Shown: positions 35,001 to 46,400 of the stretch, piece by piece
Numbering within the stretch: position 1 is the first letter of the stretch
Layout: every line of letters begins with the position of its first letter
Assembly (NCBI GenBank): GCA_012845835.1
Contig: JABAKD010000016.1
Coordinates: 8,019,919-8,083,918, forward strand
Direction: 5' to 3'
Source: Undaria pinnatifida
Taxonomy: Eukaryota > Sar > Phaeophyceae > Laminariales > Alariaceae
DNA length: 64,000 bases
Notes under the pieces: generated by a model
What the model saw: only the letters and a program-made list of their open reading frames with translations
Told to the model about the DNA's origin: nothing
Databases searched by the model: none
Position numbers and translations under genes: made by a program

Positions 35001-36639
35001 GCCAGCTGGTTGTACTCCGCGAGCGCGTGGTACTTTTCGGATACCTGAGGGTTAGACGTGGGGAGAGGGGAGGGTGTCGCGCAAAATGGCGCGCACCGAA
35101 GACGGATGGCGTGAAGAAAGAAAAGGTTGGTGCGTACCAGGTACCAGGTATGATTTTGTTTTGTTGTAATTAATAGTGTGCATTTGCGCGCAGGGCATGT
35201 CCCAGGTTTTGGCCAACGGCACAACTGCAACGTAAAAATTGCCACATCTACTCCGCAACTGCTGTTAATACTGCTATTGATGTACCCGGTGTTTTTTTTT
35301 TTTTTTTTTTTTTTTATCCTCCGGCGGATGGGGAAAAATAAAGCTTTAGCTCACCACACTTCCACGTATTTTCATACGCGTCGTGTGTCGATTTAACTCA
35401 GTTGCTTTCGCAGCCCAACGCTAGCTGGCGCACCCTTCGAGTCCCATTGTAGGTATAGCGTGAGCCGGTGGTTTTTACGTTTTTACCACTACTGCTGTCC
35501 CACGACAGTACAATTAGTATCGATAATATTACCACTATTAATAGTAATATCTTACGAGACCCATACGAAGCTTTCTGCACCTCATCGATTGGCTTCTCGG
35601 CTTGCACCAGGGCCTCTGCACCACTTAAGGCCTTGTCCTGCTCGGCGACTTCCTCGATCAGCTCTTTCGTCGTCACCTCCGGGCTTTGAGACTCCAGCGC
35701 TGCGCACAACGGTTAACGTTCACAGCTAAAGGGTTGAAGCTCAGCACTATGACAGCAGTACCAGTATAATCAGCAGTGTTACACCGATGGTAGCAGTTGG
35801 CAGTAGCTGTAGCTGTAGCAGCAGAGCTATTGATACGAGCAGTTTGTATTCTTCGAAGTTTTCATTGATAGCAGTTTGTATATGGCAGCTACTATTAATA
35901 ATGGCATGCCAATAATAACAGCTACAGCTATTAACCTAGACTAGTCTAATATTATTAGTCTAGTCTAGACTAGACTAATATTACTAGTGTAGACTGGTGT
36001 TACGGTTTACAGCAGTACTCGTACAGGCAGAATATGATAGCAGCAGCAACAGCAGCGAGCGGCAATTGCAGCAGCAATAGCAGCACCAGCACCAGCAGCA
36101 ACAGCAGGAGCGCGGAACACGGCCGGACGCGTATACTCGTGACACTACGCATAGCTTCGTCGTCTATCACAACGTACGAGTGATACCGTGAGATCATATG
36201 GGGCGCAGTCAGGTGGAAGGGCTCTACTTCGAACAACTCTGTATGATATGTTCACTATTACTGCTGCTGTGAATCAAGAACAAGAAAACACATCACGTAC
36301 ACAGCAATAGTACAAGCAGATTCTTGCCGTTCATGTATCCCATCGATGTCGCAAGTTTTCCACCACCAGAAGGTGTTCAGCTCTACCCACAAGAAAGAGG
36401 CCGCTCTCACGAGAGCACTGCAATATCACAGGCGGGACGGAGCCTCCCAAGCCAAGCTAGGTGTACCCCTCACCGAGAGCACATCGTGCGCTTATTCCAC
36501 TTCCACACCGACCGTTAGCCCATTTCCCTTCCGCATTTCCATCAGCAGGGTCTTCGAGGACCCGCCGAAGCGCCCGCGCGTTCTTCTCCAGGCCGATCAC
36601 GAACGAACGGAAGTGACCGAAGGCCTCCGCATGCGACAT
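29062..36639 (-). CDS. SKA3: SKA3-like outer kinetochore protein
   Basis: Eleven exons, minus strand: 36639-36513, 35699-35581, 35044-34970, 34761-34611, 34011-33725, 33226-32637, 32194-32078, 31428-31311, 31036-30852, 30462-29820, 29346-29062 (TAG); 898 aa with every phase matching (1,0,0,1,0,2,2,0,2,0). The N-terminus (MSHAEAFGHFRSFVIGLEK..LRRVLED) has the amphipathic helical pattern of the SKA3 head, followed by coiled-coil-like exons 2-3 and a YGY motif at 108-110, as in animal SKA3 (KYGY). Then comes a long Ser/Gly/Asp/Glu-rich disordered region with SP/TP motifs, one being SPATPTLADWEIS (about 241-253). The C-terminal 95 residues are again ordered. SKA1/2/3 bind microtubules at the kinetochore. 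Human SKA3 is 412 aa; this one is far longer because of the disordered middle. Least sure are the exon 1 donor (gtcggt), the exon 4 donor (gtaaga upstream is an alternative) and the stop, as GAG|gcaagt near 29160 could be a GC donor. Confidence 0.65.
33577..33626 (-). repeat. single copy of the 50-bp dispersed motif
   Basis: CACGCAGCTTGCGAAGCTGA..CTCAACTGGTTGGAATCACAGCTGAC in the SKA3 intron between exons 5 and 6; the same layout as the unit in the 9.6-10.1 kb array. Confidence 0.55.
35287..35317. repeat. poly-T run of about 29 bases
   Basis: Uninterrupted T-run in the first half of a SKA3 intron (between exons 2 and 3). On the minus strand it is an A-run and could be the tail of a retroposed sequence, but nothing recognisable precedes it. 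Confidence 0.6.
35943..35995. repeat. near-perfect palindrome in SKA3 intron 1
   Basis: The centre CTAGTCTAGACTAG is a perfect palindrome, and the flanking arms TAATATTATTAGT / ACTAATATTA extend it with small mismatches. It is AT-rich and would extrude as a hairpin. GCAGCAGCAA-type trinucleotide repeats follow at 36035-36110. Confidence 0.7.
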
Positions 36640-37440
36640 GTCTCGTAGAAGAGGTAGGGCAACTCTCCCCAGGACACGCACGCACCCCAAAACCACTTGA
36701 GTTTGCCCGTGGCCGGCGAACAGAGGGGATTGTAATTTTAGAGGCGTTGTATATTGGGGAATTATAATTTCAACCCCCCCTGAAAAGCGATGAAATTTTG
36801 AAAATTTGGATTTCAGAGCTAAGATATCGGGTTGACGGTCTAGATTGACCCGTCAAAGCCTCCACAGGATCAAATATACTGTGTTTAGAATATGTATTAT
36901 TCAATAGGTGTCCGTCATGGTGAAAGAGTGCCGGCAAACGAAATGTTTGCAATTCCATCAAATTATTTCGTGAAAATGTTTTTTGTGAGTTCAATCGGGT
37001 GAATGGTCACTCAATCCTCAATGTTTTATTTGATGTAACAGGTGTGTCCAGTCTCTCAAAAACATTTTTTTTATAAAATCTTATTTTCGAGAACATGAGT
37101 CTGACACTGGCTTGACGTCACGCGCACAACCTTCAACCGCTTGCACGCGCTCCTGCAGCAATCGATTGGTCAAAACCGAAGTCGCGCGCCACACACCGCG
37201 TACCTCCGGAGGTCACACAGGTCCAAGCCCCAAACACTTCACGCTCGATATATTCAAGAACATCCACCCCGCACCTTTGCTGTCCAACTTCTGTGGGGTC
37301 TGCTTTTATGCGCTCACCCGCACGCATTGCACATCGCCAACCACCGTCACCACCATTCAAGCCAGCATCTCGAAGCTCGCCACGCACTTTATATCTAGCT
37401 CACACAAAAGGATCGAGCAAACGCAGCACAGAGAAGCAGC
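36640..37440. promoter_or_regulatory. shared 5' region of divergent SKA3-like and binding-protein genes
   Basis: 801 bp separate the two divergent start codons (36639 minus, 37441 plus). The left half (36740-37080) is AT-rich; the right half is a C-rich, CA-rich stretch before the ATG with the weak TATA-like TTTATATC at 37389-37396. Promoter positions are inferred from gene orientation. Confidence 0.4.
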
Positions 37441-40400
37441 ATGACGAGACAACAACAACAACGATGGGGCAAAGTCTTTACTACGACGGCAGTGGCACTC
37501 GCAAGCCTCATGCTGGCCGCGGATCTCTCAGTCCTGGCCCAAACCACTAGCGCCTCTACAACGGCAGAAGGCTGCGTTTCTGACTATAATGCGTCGGCCG
37601 GCATCGACTACTTCCCTGTCAAGGCCGAGATACAGTACGCGGAGACGTTCAGCGTCGAGTATGCCCTCGCGCACAAGGTGGTGACCATCGCGGACGTCGT
37701 GTACGTGCTCTACCAGTGCGGCACGCCCGAGCCGGATCTCTCAGCAGAGATGGACGTGCAGCTCTACGTCAGCGTGCCCGTGACTACTGTCGCTACGGGC
37801 ACACCGGACCACATCCCCAGAATCGAGGTAAGCGATACATTTGATATGTGCACTGCTGTTCTAGCTGGCGCTCGCCGCACGTCAAACCGCTTTTAAATTT
37901 GCGATTCGCGATAAAGGAGAAGAGGGTTGAAGTGTGGTGCACGCAGCAGTCAGCGCAATATGGGGGAGGGGCGTTGCTATCGACGTTGCTTTCGTGTCAC
38001 GTCTCCTTCTCGTCGTGCATGTGGGGTCCCTCTATGGGGGGTAAAGGGGTATCATCGTCATCTATCTGTAGGTTGGTCGCGTACGTATAAATCACGTGAC
38101 TTTTCTGTACTGGACACCATTTCCATCGTTCGATTCGACGCCCGTATACTTGAAACTTGTAACTCCCCAAGTTCGAAGTCATGCCTTGTGTTCCCATATA
38201 GTCTATATGCCTTGTGCCTTGGTTTATCAACGTCTGATGTGATTTGATTTGATACCAGCCGCAAGACAATCTGCAGTGCGAGATGGCCGTTTGTACTCGT
38301 ATGTATCACTGCTGTTGTTGACATACGGATCCAATCATGATGCTGGTGCGTTCGTTCGTGGATAAACAAACGAGACAGCGCAGGGCAGCCGCTACTACTC
38401 CTGATTTTACGCACCCCATCATATAGACTAGACTACAACACTTGAGATATAGGTACGGCGCACCTTCTACACTAGACTATTGAACGATTTTCAAAGCCGA
38501 TTATCTCCAAACCAAGTGAAAGGGGATCAGGGAGCACGCACTACGAGAACGATGGCTTCGGAAAGATGTCGAATCGATCCGAGGTTACCTACAGCACTCC
38601 ACAGCAGTCCCCCAATAGGCGGTCTGAATAAGCGCTATATCCCGATGTACTACGGAATTGTACACATGTACGCATAACCTGGAACGAAGAAGGCGACTTC
38701 CCCCAATAAGGCAGTCATGTTACCCTGGCACCTGACACACCACCGCCTTACCGGAGGACGGACCCCTGCTGTAGACGCATCGCTCGACGGTTCGCTATCT
38801 CCCCGTTGTCGAGAGGGTCAGCTTGGGAAACCGTCGGAGGGGAGTGTTTTTTGCGTGTTGTACGCCGGTAGGTAGTGGTGAGAATGACGAGATGACGGTT
38901 TGTTATTTTTTCACCGATAATAATACGGATCCAATAATTGATGGTGCTGGTGCGTTCGTGGATAAACAAACGAAAAAATGGAAGGCAGCTGCAGCAGGCG
39001 TATTCGCGTACTACTAATATTATAAAAAATGAAAATACACTCCAGCTGTGAGATCAAAGATTTTGTCGAAACTCATCTTCGCAAGCTGTGTGTGTCTGAT
39101 ACACCGATCGCGCGTATTACGGGTTGTGAATATTGTAGTTGACAAAGCCAGTAGTATCAGCATACGGTCTCACTACTATTTATACTATTTATGTTTCTGG
39201 TGGAGGCATGAATTGCGTCGGCTGTGATATATGCGTGTACCACCTTGGGTTGTGTGTGTTTTTCCCTGGGGTATTCCTCAGCTTCAGAGTGATTGGAGCC
39301 TGTCCTGTGACCACGGACTTGATTATGCGAGTTAATGTGAGAACAACATACTACTGCTGTGCTGCTGTGACCCCACAACACCCAAGACAACACGCACCCC
39401 CCCCCCCCCCTGGGACCCCCCTTGGACACATTTCAGAGTCAACTTTTTCCGAAACAACACACGAAAAAAAAAACACACTACGAATTAAAGAGACGAAAAT
39501 AGTGGCTTTGGTAAGATCTCGTCAAGATCAAGATCCCGTCGACATATTTCCATAGATGCATCGGTCGACGTTTGCACTTTCCTCGTTGTCGAGAACAGCA
39601 GTCTATCAAATCGTCCGAAGGGGGGGGGTGTTATCGTGAGTGGTATTTGGTGTGTATTACATGATGGGCCTACGAGAAGAAAACATTCAGAAACCTCATT
39701 TTTGGGGGGGCTTGGAGAAATTATGCTCGGCGGCGAGCGCCGTTCTCACTTTTATCCTACTGCTGTAGGTCGCAGGTGCACTTTCTACCGTCGCAAATTC
39801 ATATCTTGTCGTAGAGATTTGTATGAACGGCTCCCGTTCTAGAGATGTTGGATACCCTAAAGAGTACCTTGCTGTTCTGGTGAGACGGGCAAACCCGTTT
39901 CCCGCCAAGTAATCACTGCCGTCGACTCTCATCTTCTTGTACAAGCACACCTCTCGTTTGCCTCAATACAAAGGCAATTCCATCGTTTGCCCTTGCTTGA
40001 TTCCCCGTCGAAGCTTGCTTTAACTTGGGGTGTACTACTCGCGACAAAAGACAACAAGACAAGCTGTTGTTGTAGTCGTGAGTCGAACCCGGGTTGCCCA
40101 ACCCTCATCTAGTGTCGACGGCAGGACTCACTGCGTTTTTTTTTTTGTGTTACTCGTCCCATCCATTATCTTCCCACTTTTTTTTTCTCCTTCTCTCTGC
40201 CTTGACGTGAATCAGACCCGGGGTCACTAAGTCACTAAGCAGGCTCTTCTCCCCCCTCCCCACTGCGCGCCTTCATGTCTACCGCGCGAAGAATCCAGTG
40301 TTAAGATACGGCCTCGAAAGGCCTGTACATATCTGAATTGAGATAATTTGGCCGGGTTTTAGTATGATAAGGTTGGCGTTTCCTATTCGGAATAGTCAGG

Positions 40401-43400
40401 AAGTAGAACGGAGGCACGTGCCTCCATTCCCAGAAGCCATCCGGGGCTCTGGTGGAATCTAATAAAGCTACGTCTCTTATAAGGCTAAGAAAGTGACAAC
40501 TCTCCGAGGACCTGTTCAATTGGCAGACCTGCAGGGGACACTCTGTGTCCCCGCCCAATACCCTTACACCAGCACTTGCCTCCCTCGTTGACTCGCGTCT
40601 GTTATTAGTGGGGTATTAGTCTGTTTGACCAGTTGCAAAAGGTTAACTAGTAGCTTACCCAAACTAAGCCTTATAACTTATAACACTCTTCCCCCCTGAA
40701 ACGGCGGGATAGCAGGTCGGCCAGATATACGGGCGGACCTGTCAATATCCAAGCGGTTTCATTTCCTGGGGATACCCGGGACGAGTATTTTTCAAGTTCG
40801 ACATGTGGGGAAAGTCTGAAAAAGTTTGTTATCGTGGATGGTGGGGTTTGAACCCACGACCCAAAAAACCCATGGTCTGTTGACGACGCCATATGTCAAG
40901 GTATTCGTGGGGTATTTTATGACTAATTTTCAAGGACGTCAGCCGTGAGGTCGACTAATTTCAGGTCAATACTCATCTTTGCAAGCTGCGTTGTTGGTAC
41001 TCGTATAAAATATACTAAATGGGTGGTTTTTTATTGGTCCGTTTGACCACTTGCAAAAGGTTAACCAATAGCTTACCCAACCTAGCGTTATAACACGTCG
41101 AATTGTGTTCACCCACGCTGTGAACCGGTCTCGGCACTTTTTGGCTGCAGAAAAATTAGATCTCCATTATTACCGAAATATGAACCCCTGACTCCATCCT
41201 TCGTATTATTATAATAGTGCAATAGTGGTACAGAATAGCCCAACTATGATACTACTGTATGTAGTATGATGCACGCAGGGTTTCTTAGAGTAGGCATTTC
41301 TTGTTGGTGGCCCCAAGCGCCCAAGCTGACTACCGTATCAATACTACTTAGTGGCGCCCGTACCGCCATCATCGCCCCCGTGACAAATGCAGAAAAGAAC
41401 CTGAGAAAAAAAGCAAGCAACAATACAGCAATAAAGTCGATGACAACACCCAGCCGGCGTCGGGCCAGCACCCAGACCGGGTTCCGCATGCAACTGTTGA
41501 GGAATTAGTGGGGTATTAGTCCGTTTGACCACTTGCAAAGGTTAACCAATAGCTTACCCAAACTAAGCCTTATAACATTCTCCCCCCCTGAAACGGCGGG
41601 ATAGCAGGTCGGCCGGATATACGGGCGGACCTCTGTCAATATCCAAGCCGTTTCATTTCCTGGGGATACCAGGGAGAGTATTTTTCAAGTTCGACATGGG
41701 GAAAGTCTGAAAAGTTTATTATTGTGGATGGTGGGGTTCGAACCCACGACCCAAAAACCCATGGTCTGTCGACGACGCCATTTGTCAAGGAATTAGTGGG
41801 GTATTAGTCCGTTTGACCACTTGCAAAGGTTAACCAATAGCTTACCCAAACTAGGCCTTATAACACAACTACGAGGTAAAAAGCAGAAATTTCAGCAAAA
41901 AAGCTTAAATAGTTGTTCGTTAAAATCGACCCTCGGCAGCAGCAGCAGCAGCAGCAGTTCCCGGCGACAAACAAGAAAAAAAACAATCCGATACGTACCA
42001 ATCTTCTCGTTTCGCCGCTGGACGACGATGAGACAGGTATCGTACTCATCTGTCATGCGATGAGCTATTGAGAGGTCCCCCCAAATATGAAGCACGAAGC
42101 TCGAAACTCAAAACGCCATGACGCAGGATTGGTTTCCCTGAACGTGGAGAAAGTGTCCCCCCCCTCCCAAAGAAGAATGCCGCTCATAAAAGCCACATGA
42201 TCCAGGAATTCGATTTTCCCTAAAAACAGTGAAAACTTGGGCTGCTGATGGAAACACGAGATTAGAGACGCGTCAAGTATAAAAATCCAGCGTGTACAGC
42301 GCCTTTCGTGACTGACGGCATGAAAGATTAAGATTGAACGTACGGAATGTGGGGGTCGTGGGGCGATATTGATTATCACGATACAGGACACAGACAGACG
42401 TGTTTGGTTTTGATCGTGGGTATCTGGAGAAAATGGTTATGGTTGCACTCGCACTCGGGAGAGAAACAAGGACACAACGCGTGCTTGAAGAAGCGAAGCA
42501 TAAAACATGTTCTACTATCAATAGGTACAGCAGAGTGTAATAATCTGCTTGGTAATCGACTGGCGGAAGTTACTGCTGCTACGAGTACTGCTATTTATTT
42601 AATGAGTGAGACTCAACGGTGCAGCGGTGTGCAATTACATTGGCATGCGTCGGTCCCCGGTTCGCGAACGGTTCGCAAGTACATATCGTACGAGAATCTC
42701 GAGAAAAAACGGTTCTTGAAGTGTGGTATCAGCCCCTATGATGCAATATATAAAAAAAAACGGTTCTTGTACTGCTGTGGCAACAGTCCCTAAAATAGAA
42801 ATGCCGGCGTGCATATGTTCGAAACCCCCGCTTTCTACGTATTTGCTCAAGGGGATGATGGGTGATGATAGCGATCCATCCTTTACAGAAATTTATACGG
42901 TCAAGTCACATTTGCTCATATTGCGGTATTTCCGATATCATCGTATATAAGTTCGCACTATTAATAAAATCTGCGGTAACCAGAAGTATCGCCGAACCAC
43001 CCACCGGTAGGCTATGGATGACGAGTTATCACGTCATGTACATTAGGGGTGCCACCCGTTCGTGTCGGACCCGGGTACCCGGACGGGTCCTACCCGTTAC
43101 AGGGTTCGGGTCCGACCTAAAACCCGCCGAACCCGCCGGGTTTTTCGGGCCGGGTACCCGTTCAGCAACGTGTCCCCGTGGTCAGCATGCGTGACAATAA
43201 CCTCCAGAAGCCCTTCAAACACGCAGCCAATGATCCAGCGCAAAACTGGCACAATACCTAGAAGGTATTACGCACGCAGCTACGACGGCCATCTATGATC
43301 ATGAGTATCTCGGGCCGGGTACCCGGGTACCCGTTAACCAGGGTACCCGAGTACCCGTTTAGCAACGTGTCCCCGTGGTCACCATGCCTGACAATACCTC

Positions 43401-46400
43401 CAGACACTTTTCAAACACGAAATAAACGATCCAGTTCAACAAGCACAATGTGTTGAGGTTATTTGTGGGGTGTTAGTCCGTTTGACCACTTGCAAAAGGT
43501 CAACCAGTTGCCTACCCAAACTAAGCCTTATAACACTCTCCCCCACTGAAACTGCTCATTCAATCTAAAACGGAGGGAGGATCCTGCATTAGAACGCCTA
43601 GATTGGTGCGGTTTGACGCTTGTAGTTCTCTCTGCCAACTGCAATCGCGATGCGCCCTATCATCCACTTGTCAGGCCAGCTTGACGACCGTAGAGGGGAC
43701 CATATGTTGTCTGGGTACCGGGTACCCGGTGGACCCGGTTCCGATCCCCTGAAAAAGCCGGGTTGCCCGGTGGTGAGTCCGAGTCCGACCTCCAGAATTT
43801 GGCGAGTACCCGTTCGAGGCGGGTACCCGGCGGAAACCCGGGTACCTGTTCGTGGCAGGTACCCGGCGGGTGGCACCCCTAATGTACATCTATACGAGTA
43901 TCTTTTGTATGATTTTTATTTCCTAGTGACGCCAACTGCCAAAAGCGCTTAAATAGCGTGGGTAATCACAATTCGACGCGAGTCGACGAGGGACGAAAAT
44001 GCTGATTTTTTCTCGAGATAAGAAGGAAGGCGCGTACCGTAGTGGGGACGGGGGGGAAGAGCCTGCTTATTGGTCCCGGGTCTGAGTTACGTCTAGGGAG
44101 AGGTAGGGAATAGGATAAATGAAAAGTGCGAAGATGATAGATGGGATGAGAAGAAAAAAAAGTGAGCGTTAGAAGCATGAGGTGGCTTGGTGGCATTCTT
44201 TGCACTCGCAAGAACATGTTGCATTATTTTTCTTCAACTCCATATTGATAGAACCTGTCTTATGACTTGTGAGCAGAGGTAGGCACCGGATGGCATATGC
44301 TTTCGAAAAGCCGAAAACCGGATAGAAGGTGTTATTCTCAAAAACAAAAACCGATTCGACCGTTTTTTTTCGACCGGTTTTAACCGGGTAACCGAGCACC
44401 GGTTTAACCGGTTTTGATACGTAAAAGCATCCATAATGTTGAAAACCCTAGGTGGTTTGTATTTTCTTTGTACCCTTGTTGCGTACTCTCAAGTGCGTTG
44501 TTGGTTCTGTTCACAAATGCGACTCTTGAGATAGAATACCACGTATCGATGGCGGTCAACTGGAAATATGCTTTAACCGGTGTTGATGCGTTAACGCATC
44601 CGTAATATTGAAAACCGTGGGTGGTTTTCCTTTGATTTGCACCCTTGCTGCGTACTCTTGAGTGCTAGATTGGTTGTGTTCGCAAATGCGACTCTTCGAG
44701 ATAGAATACCACGTCTATTGATATTGATCAACTGCAAATCTATTATTTAGAAAATCACAACGTCAATTGTCAGTGAAACCACCCGCACACTCCACGCTAC
44801 CGAAGCTCCGCAAACCATCAGGGCTAGCGTCGTGCGACGAGTACGAGCAACAGTAGTATTGACGAAAGTTGCCATGCTAGTCTACCTGACACGACTTGAA
44901 AACCTCTGCAGGAACAAAATCACCCATCCCGCACAATGTAAACGAAGGCATGGACCGGTGGGTACAAGGGACCGGGGGGTACAAGGGAAGATTAAAAAAG
45001 GATGAGCTGCTGAGAACGCCCAGCAGCGTGGGTAGGCACAAGTCGACGCGAGTCGACGAGGGAAGAAAATGCTGAAATATTCTGGAAGTATTCCCACGAT
45101 AAAAAAGAAGGAAGAAGAAGAAAGAAGGCGTACCGTGGTGGGGAGGGAGGAGGAGGGCCCGCTATGTGGCCCCGGATCTGAGTTGCTACTGGAAGAGAGC
45201 GCTAGAGTAATAATGCGAGGACAATAATGAAGAAAAAAGAAAAGAAAAAAAGAAGGCAAGACACATGTAAACACGGCTTTTGTCTGGATGGCTTTGAAGT
45301 GTGAACACTCCCGCGAGTTGAACTCAGTGATGCACATCATTGTTTGACATTTATAACCATTTTACCCCCGTGATGTCATCAGGGGGAACTTCGACCGGTA
45401 CGTTGTAGTATGGGTTAGGGTTACGAATCCTCTCAATACTCTATAACGCCTACGTCGGATATGGACCGAACTTTCTCACGACGTTCTGAACCTAGCTCAC
45501 GATCAGCTTTCATGGGCGAACAACCCAACCCTTGAGACGTACTACCGCCCCAGGATGTGATGATTGGCGTTAGTTAGGGGCATGGTTGAAAAAACGCGAT
45601 AATAATGTGGGACACCCGTCTGCTGCAACGTACGTATTGTCCTACGATGAAGTGAGCTAAGTTGACATCCTCTCTACAGCTGTGCGATGGCGACTCATGC
45701 AAGCACTTCAAGCTACTACAGCAGTATGAACGCCAAAACTGGATCCACCGACTTCCAGACTGTCACCCTACCTCCCCCACATTGCCTTGGTTATTGCTGC
45801 AGTAGTGTGTACATTCTAGAGTAGTAGGCATAACAGACGTTAGATCAACTCACTTTGACTGTCACGTTCAATAGCATGCCATGTACTGCAGGACGTTTTA
45901 GTGTTGTACATGGGTTATCCGGTTTCCCGATTTAACCGGTTGAACAGGTTAAACCGGTGTTTTTATCCGGTTTAACCGGCTGACCGAACCTCAAAAACCT
46001 CCAGCTTTTATATATATTATTTTTTAACCGACTAATTGCACACTCTTGCTGGGGTTTCCGAAAACCTCGTTTGCCCGTTTTTTTCGTTATGCGGTGCCCA
46101 TCTCTACTTGTGACCACAAAGTTGAGTATGACGATGTACGTATGTGCTGTGTAGGAACACCAGCATGATGAGCGCGCTCTATATTTATTCAGGGTGGTGT
46201 TCGGTAATCTACCCGTCGTTGTTTTCACCGCCCCGTCTGACGGTCCCGGTATTCCGCGGTTTACCGGCATATTCTCGTGGTACCGTCTACCGCCAAGGGC
46301 GTTACCGCCGAAAAATGAAATATCGTCTACCGTCAAGAAACTACCGTCAGACGCAATTACCGTTAGATTTATGTTTAACCGTTTACCGGCAAATAAATAC

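Noticed and set aside
40835-40890. tRNA gene candidate with a perfect T-arm
   Set aside because: The same T-arm is present in every SINE A copy and no D-arm or acceptor stem can be drawn.
44882-45340. 152-codon minus-strand frame rich in Ser/Phe
   Set aside because: Overlaps repeat family E and purine-rich tracts; its likeness to a frame at 43966-44217 comes from the shared repeat.
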